A stretch of DNA of 60,000 bases from Liolophura sinensis (GCF_032854445.1 NC_088297.1:16443127-16503126), one strand, 5' to 3'. Counted from the first letter of the stretch, positions 25,980 through 35,914 are shown. The notes: generated by a model from the letters alone, not told the origin. A program made the numbers and translations.

Positions 25980-27409
25980 TTCTTTGTGGGTGTGGAGGTC
26001 CTCCGTGGCTCAGTTGGTTAGCGCGCTAGCGCAGCGTAATGACCCAGGAGTCTCTCACCAATGGGTTTCCCCTGGGCTCTGCCTGATTTCCACTCACCAT
26101 ATTGCTGGCCGCCGTCGTATAAGTGAAATATTATTGAGTACGGCGTAAAACACCAATCAAATAAATAAATAAATAAATTGTGCGTGTGAAAAGTAAATCC
26201 ACTGTTCTAAGATACTTTTTACGCTGGACATGACATTTTTCTGCATTCTTAACAATGCAAAGCTGACACAACCTCAAAAGAGTGTAACAAAGTACTGGCA
26301 ACAGTTATGCTTTTTTTGCATTTTTGATTTTTCAACGAATTTAATGTAATAAAATGCTTGAATTCTACAGTACGCATAATACACCATATTTAGAATTTGG
26401 AAAGCCAGTAAATACAAACCAAGTTTCTTGGGGCAAAAATAAACTTATGACAAATAGTGTATTTAATGTAATGAAAACATTTCAAATAAGTTTTAGATAT
26501 GGTATTCAGCGCCCTCTATACTCATTCGTATCTTACTGTTTTTTCTATGGCTGTAATCGAAGTGTTATCGAAATGTAGGAACGCCAGTGTTAAGTGATAT
26601 ATTTGGTCAAAGCAATGTTCGGGAAAGAAAGAGTACAAATTCTCTAAGTGAATAGCACTGCAGCAAAGTCATCTGATGCACAAAAAGAGACAAAAAAGTA
26701 TTAAAGATATTTTCGAATTAGTATTAATTAAAAGGTGAATAAATATAACAAGTGGACATTGACATTATCACGTCGTGTCATCATAACTGATAACTGTGAA
26801 ACATTTGGTTTCAGTTCAATATTTCTGAAAATCTAATGTCTGAGATCTAAAATTTCGGAAATGTCTTTGTTAATGGGCTCTAACATGTTGTAAATTCTGC
26901 TAATTTCTTTCAGAAAAGGCAAAAGTTGAGGTGAGTGTCACAATCGTGATAAGGTAATATTTATTTATCTACTTATTTGAATGATGTTTACACTGTACTT
27001 AAGAATATTTCACCTTTGCAACGGCGACCAGCATTATGGTCTTTGTAAACCGGGCAGAGCGCGGAAACTCACGACCATCAACAGATTCCTACGAGACCTT
27101 CCCACTTACGACAGGTGAGGAAGCCAGCCTGATTTGAACTCACATTGATGAGAGGCTCCTAGGTAAACTGAAAAGAAGCCGTATTTGGTGTGACCATTTG
27201 CCAGTTATCACACTGTTATCCTTGCTCTGGTTTCTCCCTTTATGCTGCTCGTCTTAGTTATATGTTACTAAGTTAACATATTTTGTATTCCTGATTTGGT
27301 TTCCCTGCCCCTTATTAACGATATCCCATCCGCAAGTCTTTGAGCTCTTGTTGTATTTCAGGTGTGCGTGATGTATGACAAACCCGATGTATGTATCAGA
27401 GGTTTGTGA
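13375..27409 (+). CDS. Secreted two-domain lipocalin, retinol-binding-protein-like
   Basis: Predicted extracellular carrier of a small lipophile. Exons: 13375-13479, 14494-14621, 16496-16590, 18330-18563 (domain 1); 19419-19477, 20100-20230, 22163-22278, 23341-23562 (domain 2); 26914-26930 and 27362-27409 (tail, less certain). Sum is 1155 nt, 384 residues plus stop. Start is the ATG giving 'MAPLLLLMIAILPTIVEC', a signal peptide. Domain 1 has 'RVQENFDVAKFQGRWF' (lipocalin GxW motif, about residues 27-41) and 'YWVVDTDYENYALIYGC' (about 113-129), closely like RBP4 in that strand and in the following Cys spacing. Domain 2 repeats this: 'QPNFDLDRYLGTWYE' and 'YWVIETDYTGYAFVLGC'. Intron phases 0,2,1,1 are the same in both blocks. 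If the last two exons are wrong, exon 8 could instead read through to a stop at 23612. Ligand unknown. Confidence 0.85.
13735..13954 (-). mobile_element. SINE family A, diverged (lipocalin intron 1)
   Basis: Tail ('ATTTATTTATTTGATTAGTG' on the plus strand), 3' motif 'TTTTACGCCGAGCTCAAGAA' and the head remnant 'GGCCAAGGAAGCCCC' are visible. Just upstream (about 13625-13730) is another 3' SINE fragment with 'GAGTATGTCGTTAAAC'. Confidence 0.8.
15857..16075. mobile_element. MITE-like element with ~45-bp imperfect terminal inverted repeats
   Basis: Left arm from about 15864 ('AACAGAAAGTCTGT' then 'TAGAATGTATTCT') matches the reverse complement of the right arm ending near 16060 ('AACAGAAAGTCTGT' then 'TAGAATGTAATCT'), about 80% by eye. 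The interior is AT-rich with several 'TTAACAGAA' words and has no coding capacity. Lies in lipocalin intron 2. Target-site duplication not identified. Confidence 0.55.
16720..16951 (-). mobile_element. SINE family A (lipocalin intron 3)
   Basis: Nearly intact minus-strand copy: plus-strand text runs from 'TTGATTGGTGTTTTACGCCG' to 'GAGCCACGGAGGCCCC'. A short central deletion follows 'GGAAACCGGGCACAGG'. Confidence 0.9.
17325..18265 (+). repeat. 21-bp minisatellite (GTTGTATCAGTTGTCACCGTG) in lipocalin intron 3
   Basis: About 44 units, each near 'GTTGTATCAGTTGTCACCGTG', with drift ('GTTGCATCAG', 'GTTTCAATTGTC'). Because 21 is a multiple of three, several frames stay open on both strands and give 7-residue periodic peptides; these are not taken as genes. 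The array ends about 65 bp before the exon-4 acceptor at 18329. Confidence 0.95.
18890..19058 (-). mobile_element. SINE family A, internally deleted (lipocalin intron 4)
   Basis: 3' tail 'TATTTATTGATTTGATTGGT' and head end 'AACCACTGGGAGACCCC' flank a body from which the central domain is lost. A separate plus-strand 3' fragment of the same family lies at about 19285-19362 ('ATGGTGTAAAACACCAAAC'). Confidence 0.75.
20385..21720 (+). repeat. 33-bp minisatellite with higher-order repeats (lipocalin intron 6)
   Basis: Units read 'TTGTTTGTTATCTGACATGT' plus 'TGACCCCACTCTC', about 40 of them, with variants in the 'TGACA' half ('GACACTTTAACCCC', 'GACAGCACTC'). A block containing 'TTTGCCATTTTCTTGTTTAC' recurs near 20365, 21030 and 21202, and the text around 20368 and 21204 runs in parallel with an 836-bp offset, so the array grew partly by duplicating large blocks. 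11-residue periodic ORFs on both strands are artefacts of the period. Confidence 0.95.
21721..21966 (+). repeat. 21-bp minisatellite (GACCCGTTATGTTGTCTGTAA)
   Basis: About 12 units of 'GACCCGTTATGTTGTCTGTAA' directly abutting the 33-bp array. Early units read 'GATCCGTTATGTTGCCTGTC'. Sequence and period differ from the 33-bp array and from the intron-3 array, so it is a third independent minisatellite in this gene. Confidence 0.93.
22520..22720 (+). mobile_element. SINE family B-like 5' part (lipocalin intron 7)
   Basis: tRNA-like head with 'TCTAACGGTAGACCATAAGC' and box-B-like 'GGTATACAACCCGGGTCGG', then a body with 'TGCTTCGCTTGGCGCTCAG' matching family B ('CTTCGCTTGGCATTCAG' at 43670). The shared 3' tail is missing; the MITE at 22730 follows closely. 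Confidence 0.6.
22730..23250. mobile_element. MITE family M1, copy interrupted by ~230 bp
   Basis: Begins TTAA-AGGAGAAGA and continues with 'GAGTATGCATTTCCTCGCAG', 'ATAAATTATAAATAAAGTCA' and 'CAAAATCCGCTGTGGGC', matching the reverse complement of 44958-45268. Homology breaks near 22915 and resumes near 23165 with 'TATGGCGAGGAAAAATCGCA'. The intervening segment is not in the other copy. The far terminal repeat was not found. Confidence 0.75.
23946..24210 (-). mobile_element. SINE family A, near full length
   Basis: Plus-strand text from a TATT-repeat tail and 'TTGGTGTTTTACGCCGTACT' to the head 'AACTGAGCCACGGAGGCCG'. All family-A segments are present, so this is one of the best copies for building a consensus. 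Confidence 0.92.
24715..24915 (-). repeat. Dispersed repeat R5, copy 1
   Basis: Its reverse complement shares 'CCCGCCTGTATCAAGACGGT', 'TGTTCTTTC' with 'TTTATTAC', and 'CGTCACAG' with 'ACTGTGA' in the same order as 59090-59255. A TCACAG/CTGTGA inverted pair is kept in both. Function unknown; the small ORFs across it are not supported. Confidence 0.6.
25943..25971. repeat. (TA)n microsatellite beside a family-A SINE
   Basis: About 14 TA dinucleotides between an A run and a T run, just upstream of the SINE head at 25998. Confidence 0.95.
25998..26178 (+). mobile_element. SINE family A, plus strand
   Basis: Head 'CTCCGTGGCTCAGTTGGTTA' (good box A), then 'AGTCTCTCACCAATGGG' joined directly to the distal central domain, then 'GAGTACGGCGTAAAACACCA' and an AAATAAAT repeat tail. 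The box-B region is deleted. Confidence 0.92.
26960..27165 (-). mobile_element. SINE family A, degraded (last lipocalin intron)
   Basis: Plus-strand remnants 'ACTTAAGAATATTTCACCTT', 'GCGACCAGCATTATGGT' and 'ATTGATGAGAGGCTCCTAGG' occur in family-A order. The head is lost. Confidence 0.75.
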
Positions 27410-27802
27410 GCTACAACTCGACCAGGAAAGGAGCGCCATGGTATAAAAAGGGAAGCAACTCTTGGTAACACACTCACAATGTCCTTGGTAGTTACTGCCC
27501 AAGTGGTTTCACTGTGCAAGTGAATTCAGTGTTCAGTATTTGAAATTTTCCTCTCGAATTATTATAAGCAACTGTCAATGTTACCAAGACTTAGTTTCTT
27601 TTTTTGTCTTTTGTTGTGTGTTGCCATGGTAACCAGAAATTAGAAACTGTTTCCTGTTGTAAGGATATTTTCAAACGATTTATACGTGTGTTATGAAACA
27701 ATTTTGAAGGTTATCGTGTGAAGTCGCCGAAAAACGACATCTTTAATGCATTCGTCTCTTCCTGATATGTGCACCAAAACGGTCGTCTGATGGATCGTTC
27801 GT

Positions 27803-28012
27803 GGCCGCGGTGGTTAGTGCGTCAGTGCGGCACAATGAGCCTCTCACCGTGAGTTCAAGTCGAGCTCATGCTGACTTCCTCTCCTACCGTACGTGGGAAG
27901 GTCTGTCAGCAGCCTGTGGATGGTCCTGGGTTTCCGCCGGGCTTTACCCGGTTTCCTCCCTTCATAATCATATTCTTGAGTACGACGTAAAACACCAATC
28001 CAATAAATAAAC
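27803..28012 (+). mobile_element. SINE family A, plus strand
   Basis: Head 'GTGGCCGCGGTGGTTAGTG', 'GAGTTCAAGTCGAGCTCATG', full central domain, 'GAGTACGACGTAAAACACCA' and tail. Slightly diverged near 'CCTCCCTTCATAATC'. Confidence 0.9.
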
Positions 28013-28589
28013 GGTCGTGTGGCATATTTATCACCTAATTAGACTTAAAAAATTTCCTGTCCTTATAATCCCGACCTTGAACTGGAGACCTGTTGATTCT
28101 CCCGCTCTTACTGACCTTGGGGTCACTACGGCTTTACCATTCGCTGTGGCGTACCCCTGGCATTCCATGGCCTGGAAGCATTGATGCCTACCCTGATCAA
28201 AAATTGTTGAAACTGCTTGATCATCAAAATCTAACCCTTTCAATGCTAAGTGTAGCAGCTATCATTGGCACCAAGCAACATCAAAGGGGCGTCATTCTGA
28301 TCATGACTGCCTGACTAACATCTTACATCCTCCCGCGAAGAATTTTGAACGTTCATCAGTCAAACCCATACCAGCCTAATGTTTAGATAATTTCCATTAC
28401 ACATGTCTTCCACCAGTACATGGTGTACATTTCTGTACTTGGGGAAGACCGTCAATAACTTACCCAACGTGGGTCGTTTAATCCAAGCACTCCGGTTTCC
28501 TCCGTTCATATTTAAACGCAACTGCAATCATATATTAAAACGAACAAATTTTGTCTATGACGTTGAAGGATTTATGAAACATAATGTTT

Positions 28590-28830
28590 TTCAGCAAAGT
28601 CTTTCGGCAATCTGCGAATGGTCGTGGATTTCCCACTGGCTCTGCCTGATTTCCTCCCACTATAATGCTGGTCGCCATTGTATAAGCGAAATATGCACAT
28701 CTCCTACCTTCCAATAAGACCCCAGCTGCGTTAAATCTTTGGATCGTTTCTGTATTATTAGCGTAAACACTTAACATCACTATTCACAATTCACGAATAC
28801 TTCAATCAGCAAATCAAATAAATAAATAAA
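28590..28830 (+). mobile_element. SINE family A, 5'-truncated and interrupted
   Basis: Contains 'CAATCTGCGAATGGTCGTGG', 'CTCCCACTATAATGCTGGTC', then about 90 bp of unrelated sequence before 'GCAAATCAAATAAATAAATA'. Confidence 0.65.
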
Positions 28831-31342
28831 ATAAATAACCAGGTCTACCATAAATTTAAAAATTTGTGTTCTATGCCATGCATCGGCTTTGTTCTGTGTC
28901 ACACCCCACGATTTTGTCCGCTATTATCGAAGTGAAATATGCGTGCAAACGGTGTCAAATTTAAAATTAAAAAGGACCGGCATGAATTGATTAAGGACTG
29001 ACCGCCGAAGTATAATTGAAATATTATATGATATATGGTAAAAAAGAACAAGGATATCTTGAACTTTTTTGATTTTCAAACGTATATTTACAATGATGGG
29101 GTAAAATAGAGAAAGCATTATTACATATATTCTTAAATTTAAGAAAGTGTTATGTATGATTTCACCAACTGCTGAATATTGCTTACGGTAAACATAAAGT
29201 TAGCACTAGACAGTCCCATCGACAGCACAAATACAAGCTGGTATTTTTATAACAATTGACTGCAATATTGTGAAGACTTTTAATTACTTTATAATTGGCA
29301 ACAGTACCCTCCCTTCAGTTCTTGGTTGGTACATGTGTACCACCGGTAATGTTAAACACAACATTCTGACAGCTATTGAGGAGGGATTCTATATAGTGTT
29401 AAAATGAACACTCTCTAAAGTATTACACAAATTCAACATTTAACAAACTGTTGTGAAAAGTTGTAATTAAACAAAGTCGTATATCGCATTAGAACTAGTA
29501 TGTGTTGTATGCCGCGTTAGAGATCTTGTAATTTAAAATTATGTTGCGGTCATCACACAATCATTGTGCAATGTATCATTTTGAGATGCTGGCATTCATG
29601 TTTTGCTTATGCTGGCAGCCGTCGCATCAGTGAAATATTCTTGAGTACGATGTAAAACACCAATCAAATAAATAAAATCATGTTTTGCAGCATTTAACAT
29701 GTGAACATTTTGATATTGAATTGCGTTTTAATCTTGTACATTGTGACGAGGTGAGCAAGCCTAAAGCTTTTGACAATAGACAGCACGTTCGTGAAATTTT
29801 GAGTTAAGCATTCTCTGTAATACAAAGCTTGCGTTTCTGACATTCGACGTCCATTATTGCCAGGTGAAGATTTGGTTGTGCGGACATGTACACTATATGG
29901 TTACCACATAAAATGTTGGATATTGTGACGGACAAAATCTTTGCAGAATTTTGATTTCACTGCAAGACAAACAGTATTATGTAGTACTGACAAAAAGTCA
30001 CGAAGAACTTGAAATTAGCCAGAATTACATTTTCTGTTCAGTTAAATGGTTAACTAAATGATGAAAATTGGCAAACCCAAACGCAAAACAACTTGAATAA
30101 CGAAGTTTGAAATGCATCATACGCATTTAGGTCAAAACTCCTGCTAAACTGTTATATTTGTCGTAAAACTGAATAATTAAAGGCACTACCAAAATAACTA
30201 AACAATGCGCATTAAACATTTGTCTGAAAACACAATTTAATTAGAAGTAGACAATGGAAAAATATACGACTAAAAAGAAAAAAAAAACAAAACAAAACAA
30301 AACCCCCAAAAACAAAAGAAAAAAAAAAGGAAAAAAATAAAACGCCACTAAGATACATGTAGCAGCGGTTGAACTAATCAAAAATATGTCTGGAGATGAC
30401 GCACCTGAACAAAAAGATGCCCATGTTTTACATAACCTTGGATATGCAGAAGAAAACAATTAAGAAGTATTACCTGCCGTCATTATAGTCTATTTTCTCT
30501 CCAGCCGTACGCGGGAAGATCTTTCAGCAACGTGCAGATGGTGGGGGGTTTCTCCCGGGCTCTGCCCGCACTTCTCAAAATAAATCAAATAAATAAATGT
30601 AATCTATTTCTTTTAGCGATATTTGCCCATATTCAGCCACCTTTAAAATCAGCCATACCCTCTACAAAAGTTGGATTTATCCGTGACACGTGACAACACA
30701 AGCTGTACACATCGTGATGTTGAAAATTCATATTCTTGCAAAGTAAATGAAGTTTGAACACTTTTGCTCATTCATAATGTTAAACTTGATATAGCACAGT
30801 TTCGAAGGCAAGAACTCATTTCGAGCTCATTATATGTTATATATTCTTGTGTATAATCTGACGGCAGAATGATTTTAGAGTTGCATGTCAGGGAATTCTT
30901 TAATACAGAGCAGTCAATTCGTGGAGACTGTCATGAAGGCAATGTAACTGCATGCTGTATGTCCTAACCGCTGTTAGTGCACCTGTTATAAAACAAATGA
31001 CTCTGCACGCCCATTGCTCAGTATGCCACATGTTTCTGACCTATTATGACCTCACCCGAGACAATGAGTTCTTGGTGTGGAAATAAGACTTATAGAGTAT
31101 AACATTATCAAGAAGAAAAGACGCTTCCTTCATTTTCTTCATTTTCTTTGCAAGAGTAAGAACTTCAAGCATAACAATGTGTAGAGCTTGTATTGTTACG
31201 TGTCACTGACTGAAGGCAATGTTGGTAGCGAGCATGAATTATTTTACAGACAACAGAATATAGGCGAAAAAAAAATAAATAAAAAATTAAAAAAACATAA
31301 ACATCGACATATTTAGATACGAGTGTTCCCAGGTAAAGAATC
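28831..31342. other. AT-rich stretch with SINE fragments only
   Basis: Family-A 3' fragments at about 29608-29675 ('GATGTAAAACACCAATCAAA') and 30498-30600 ('CGTACGCGGGAAGATCTTT' to the tail). A low-complexity A-rich tract lies at about 30274-30341. No exon was recognised. Confidence 0.6.
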
Positions 31343-31345
31343 CTT

Positions 31346-33376
31346 CTATTCCCGATCTAGCTTTGATTGGGTGATTTCTATTGTTGGACTGGTGGCACTG
31401 GGTCTATACAGTCGCCTAGCGGTTGGCTTCTTTTTCCGAGTCATCTTAGGTACTTTTGGTCTTTTGTTTGTTTCGTACGTCGATTGGCGCTCCCTTAGTT
31501 TCACAGATAACCATGTCCTCATGTTGCGATCTTTTTTTCCAGCTTGCCCGCGAAATGTCTCTGGCAGAAAGCGTATATTATCCAAGAAGACGATGACGGA
31601 CAGCATTTGTATTTTCCATATTACGAGCTTTTTTGGTATCAGTTCGTCGCATGTGCCAGACATTAAGGCAATGAGAACGTTCAGAGCTATAATGTAACAG
31701 CTTATCACAAATAGGTAGTATACGACACGAGACAATCCTGGGTCCCGGGCCATGTCTAGACTGACGTCGTCCAGGCCTAGCATGAGGGAAATCATGGCTA
31801 CCGTGAGATTTAAAAAGTGTTGGCCCGTTTGACCTTCCTCCGGCACATTCCAAATTAAAAACATGACGACAGTAAACCCGACAATGTTTACTATAATAAA
31901 AAAGAGAAATCGAAGTAGATCGCGGAATATTACTCGTTGAATCATAACAGTGAAGAAACTGAAATGCTTCAACGTGCGAACAAAGAAAGAAATGAAACAG
32001 AAGTCGCTGAGAAGGGCAAACACTAAAAAGAAATGTGATGCTGTGCCCGTAGCGGAAGTGGCAAAGAACCAGATGTGATCAACTATTGACGTAACAGCGG
32101 ATACCCCCAACAGTATCAAGTACAACCCGTCGTGTAATTCGTTGAAGGCAGACTGAATTCTGGATGAAAATTTACCCTTACTCCTAGGCAGAGAACAGCG
32201 GTGTTTAACTTGGTAATATATGGCGACCAGTTTAAGAATGGCGTATATGAGATTAAAGATGAGCGGAATCCAACTTGCTGAGGCGTGAAGCCACTCCAAC
32301 CCGCCGGATCTTTTGATGCCAGCCAAGCTAACAATAGCAACGAGCAGAAGATGGAAGCATGCCCAAAAGTAATACGGTATCCGGTATGTTTTCCATTTTT
32401 CAATGACACACTTTCTCACGGCGTAGTGATCTACAAAGTTTTCAGTGCTTCGTCGGTCCAGGGCAAATACCGTCTTGAAAACTGACTTTGGTTGCTGAGG
32501 ATTGTCTGCATATGGCGGCAAGTTTGCTCTGTGGTATACCTCGTAAGCTAAAGTGTCAATCTCAGTGATGTCAACTTCCTTAACGTCATTCATACCCTCT
32601 GTGCTTTTAGACCGTTCGAATATGCCCTGAAGCGAGAGAATTTTACCAAACAGCTCGTGTTGTCCGCACAGAACAGCCAATGTAAGAGGAGTATGCCCTT
32701 CCACATTGAGTTTCCTCCACATAGGCGTTAAGATGCCTTGCTCAGTTCCACACCCCTTACACAGGAATACGATAGTGTCCCAGACATTGCGGACGTTTTC
32801 AGAATTACAGTAGCGGACAAGGGAATGAAACACATTTTCTTCGTAGCCGTTGACAAAGTCAATGTCAGCTCCGTAATCAAGCAGCAGTCTCATCATCTCT
32901 TTATTAAAGGTCAAAGCAGCAATGGACAATGGAATTTGTCCCGACATCACCGTATCTTGAAATTCCGTCCCCGTTGCTTTCTGCTGAAATAGATCTTTAA
33001 GCGATTCCAAATTGGTGTTTCCAATCTGATCGAGCATTACATGAACTATTTTTATCTGTTCTCTGGCAATGGCTATGTGGAAAGGCAAACGACCTTCGTA
33101 ACCAGGCTTTTCACCCGCGGGACGTTGAGAAATGAATCCGGTTTTCCCATTTCTGATTATTTCAATGATTTCATCTGTCTCCAAATTCTCTTCAGTCAAA
33201 TGTCCCCAGAGGTTTGTAGCGTCCATGGTTGACAAGGCAGCCGAACGATTATCCCATTTTTGTGACAGTGCCATTTTTGTTGGATTAATGTATGAATCGA
33301 GCACTTTGAAGACTTTGCCAAGGAAATTTCTGCTCAAACGCAACCGACTAAGGTTACTTCTGACTGCCTGAATTCT
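31346..33376 (-). CDS. TRPV-family cation channel, large 3' exon
   Basis: Predicted tetrameric cation channel of the plasma membrane. One exon stays open from an acceptor ('TTTGTTTTAG', exon from about 33376) to the stop at 31346. The first in-frame ATG is at 33274 ('MALSQKWDN'), giving about 642 residues; a start in an upstream exon is equally possible. Ankyrin-like repeats: 'GRLPFHIAIAREQIKIVHVM', 'GQIPLSIAALTFNKEMMRLL', 'GHTPLTLAVLCGQHELFGKI'. Then six hydrophobic segments, a pore helix 'LTVAMISLM' and S6 'YIIALNVLIALM', which is the TRPV S6 signature, followed by 'IWKIQ' as in TRPV C-termini. The filter reads M-L-G-L-D-D (31766-31783) where classic TRPVs have T-I-G-M-G-D/E. Slightly shorter than usual TRPVs (about 700-850). 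Family assignment is firm; the subtype is not. Confidence 0.87.
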   Translation of the reverse strand, partial: RIQAVRSNLSRLRLSRNFLGKVFKVLDSYINPTKMALSQKWDNRSAALSTMDATNLWGHLTEENLETDEIIEIIRNGKTGFISQRPAGEKPGYEGRLPFHIAIAREQIKIVHVMLDQIGNTNLESLKDLFQQKATGTEFQDTVMSGQIPLSIAALTFNKEMMRLLLDYGADIDFVNGYEENVFHSLVRYCNSENVRNVWDTIVFLCKGCGTEQGILTPMWRKLNVEGHTPLTLAVLCGQHELFGKILSLQGIFERSKSTEGMNDVKEVDITEIDTLAYEVYHRANLPPYADNPQQPKSVFKTVFALDRRSTENFVDHYAVRKCVIEKWKTYRIPYYFWACFHLLLVAIVSLAGIKRSGGLEWLHASASWIPLIFNLIYAILKLVAIYYQVKHRCSLPRSKGKFSSRIQSAFNELHDGLYLILLGVSAVTSIVDHIWFFATSATGTASHFFLVFALLSDFCFISFFVRTLKHFSFFTVMIQRVIFRDLLRFLFFIIVNIVGFTVVMFLIWNVPEEGQTGQHFLNLTVAMISLMLGLDDVSLDMARDPGLSRVVYYLFVISCYIIALNVLIALMSGTCDELIPKKLVIWKIQMLSVIVFLDNIRFLPETFRGQAGKKDRNMRTWLSVKLRERQSTYETNKRPKVPKMTRKKKPTARRLYRPSATSPTIEITQSKLDRE

Positions 33377-33687
33377 CTAAAACAAAGACAGGTAATATCG
33401 GTGGGGTCTTTATGAATATCGGGAAATGAAAAATGATAAAGGTGTTACAAGTAGCACAAACCACTCATGCACCAGAATGTGATGTAATTTATGTTATAAA
33501 CTAATGTGGCAGAGTACATGTGCTATGTACATGTGTTAATTATAACAATACAGTTTGAATAGCAAGCACAAGTATTGTTAGAGACATTTCATTGCCTCGA
33601 GTTTAAATTGGTTACTGTAGAAGCAGGCATTGGGAAACTTTTGAGTAGCAGTAAACAAAGGGATTGATAAGTTGTGTTGTACACAAT

Positions 33688-33912
33688 TTATTGATTTATT
33701 TATTTGACTGGTGTTTTATGCCGTACTCAAGAATATTTCACTTATAGGGAGGCGGTCTGCATTATGATGGGAGGAAACCTAACAGAGTCCTTGGGAAACC
33801 CACGACCACCCTTAGGCTGCTGACAGACCTTCTCACTTAGGGCCGGAGAGAAAATCAGCATTAGGTGGGCTAACATTCACAGCGATCGCATTGGTGGGAA
33901 ACTCATGGTTTC
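33688..33912 (-). mobile_element. SINE family A, head truncated
   Basis: Plus-strand text from 'TTGATTTATTTATTTGACTG' and 'GTTTTATGCCGTACTCAAGA' to 'CAGCGATCGCATTGGTGGG'. The terminal GGCCCC head is missing. Lies about 300 bp upstream of the TRPV exon, probably in its preceding intron or promoter region. Confidence 0.85.
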
Positions 33913-35417
33913 TGTGGACGATTTTGCAAGTGAAACTATCTAAGTGCACAACCACATTATATTGATATATCTATACAGATCGATAGAGTCTTGGGAATCC
34001 GTAATGACGTGTCTTTACACTCCAACTGATAAATAACCTTTAACGTCTGATTTTAGCAACATATTTTGCTCTATTTCGTGACACTTACTTGGCTTGAAGT
34101 CCTGTATTGGAATAGTGCAGATGCTCTTGGTTCACCTTCTTTTAGATACTTCTCTGCATTTGCAACTCCACAGGCTGATTGCGTCAGACGGTTCCTTTAG
34201 AACCGGTTTCGTGTTTGTGTATTTTATGTGTACTTGTTACCCAAGGCAACGGTCATGGCTACTGAACGGTTGAGGTACAAACACATTGTTACAGATTCCC
34301 ATTGTTACATGTTATCCATTTCAGTGTTATGCGACTGTACACTTTTAGTTTCCCTTTTAAAATCCAGAATCCATAATATACATTTATCAGGCATGAACTT
34401 TGCTCTGCTTATCCTCAACAGACTGCGTGGCAAGATGTTCCAGCAACCTGCGAATGGTGGGTTTCCCCCGGGCTCTGCCCGTTTTCCACCCACCATAATG
34501 CTGTCTGCGTCTTGCCATGCCAACCCAGCACGAGACATGTTAACCATGCAACAGCAGTGTTTATCTGGTAACAGAATACGTCGCTCGTGCACACTTTGTA
34601 CTGCAGTCAACAATTAAAAACATTTTAGTTCCCCTTGTTGCAGAGGAGGGTTGATAAAGGCCTACGCTAATCCCGCTCTAGTGCACAAGATGATTGGTGT
34701 GTCTGGGATTACACTGGGCCTTGTGCAAATACAGACATTAAATAGACATCGTTTTTCAAAGATGATCGATTGTGTCACGCCACATACTGGCTGGTACGTC
34801 CCAGGATAATAACCTGCGACCCTGTTTATTTCTGCAAATAACAGGGTTTCAAATTTCCTTTAATGATTTATATGCCTCAATAAAGATGAAATATCAACTT
34901 GCAGTGGCTTAACTTGCCATTGAGTAGACTAAAATTCATGACGCCCGTCGAGGGGTGAAAGAGAACGACAGAAACGAAATATGTCGTTTTCCACAGTTTA
35001 TTCATTTTTTGATGACAGAATAGGCAAAAGTTGACACACTCGTCTTCGTACTTGTGTCACACGATACCGCTGAACCTTATTTCATATCTCGTCAAATTTG
35101 ACTCGGAACGGGATAAGGCTGTGCGGTATCGCTCTATGCAGCAAACACCGCTGCATACGGCGGTGTTAAACCCTTAATCATAACATTAGAAGGCAAGTCC
35201 AGCATTCTGTAAAAAGGATACCTTAACAATAACTAGCATGACATGACAACACTAAGAAGCTCCAACAGAGTATGTTGGACGTAAACTCATCTTATTAAAG
35301 CATAAAATACACATATTTCTAACGTCATGACTGATCTAGTTCTAACGTCATGACTGATCTATCAGGGTAGCCTAGCCTAACGGTGTACCGTACACCAAAT
35401 TTTGAATCAGTATCCTA
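33913..35417. other. Region upstream of TRPV; no gene recognised
   Basis: Contains a plus-strand family-A fragment at about 34420-34510 ('CAGCAACCTGCGAATGGTGG' to 'CACCCACCATAATGCTG'). ORFs here are short and overlap the SINE. A 5' TRPV exon could lie here on the minus strand but none was identified. Confidence 0.5.
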
Positions 35418-35845
35418 TTAGCACTTCCGATCTATGAATGTAATTCTATGTATTTTAAGGTGTAAAAAAAACCTGCCATTTTTTTTGTACAGGTGCATGC
35501 ACGGTATCAAAATGATGGAAATTGTCTAAAAGTTGGGCAGGTATGAGTTTTAATGTTGAAAGTTTTAAATTCTGGGAGAAAGGACACAAGCAGACAGGTG
35601 GTGATGGAGCTGCGAATGATATCCCCTTGGCGTTGCTAGGCACCCCTCCAAGCAGCTGGCATAGAAAGGTTTAGATTTTGACGGTCAACCTATGTCACGA
35701 TTTTGATTGATCACACTTTCTCACAGGCTGGGAAAGGTATGCGCCAAAGCGTATTGGCTATGGGAATGTTTTGGACTGGATTACAGCTCCAAACGTTGGC
35801 ATTGTCGCTTATGGAAAATTAATAGGGATCTGAGGTTATATGAGG
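35418..35845 (+). repeat. Unclassified ~430-bp dispersed repeat, copy 2
   Basis: Closest to copy 3: 'TGTACAGGTGCATGCACGGT', 'ATCAAAATGATGGAAATTGT', 'GGCGTTGCTAGGCACCCCTC', 'GACGGTCAACCTATGTCA', 'TATGGAAAATTAATAGGGAT'. Short ORFs on both strands are not conserved between copies. Confidence 0.85.
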
Positions 35846-35914
35846 TCGTTGTGTTCAAAGATGAACTCACGATCTGCACTGGTAGACTATAACTAGGCTG
35901 TAGCCGACATGAGC

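Noticed and set aside
25998-26070. tRNA-like sequences at several SINE heads considered as tRNA genes
   Set aside because: No complete cloverleaf or anticodon arm; each is fused to the SINE body.
29872-29940. Acceptor-like site followed by GEDLVVRT, considered as a lipocalin exon
   Set aside because: Lacks the TDYxxYA strand and hits a stop after 21 codons.
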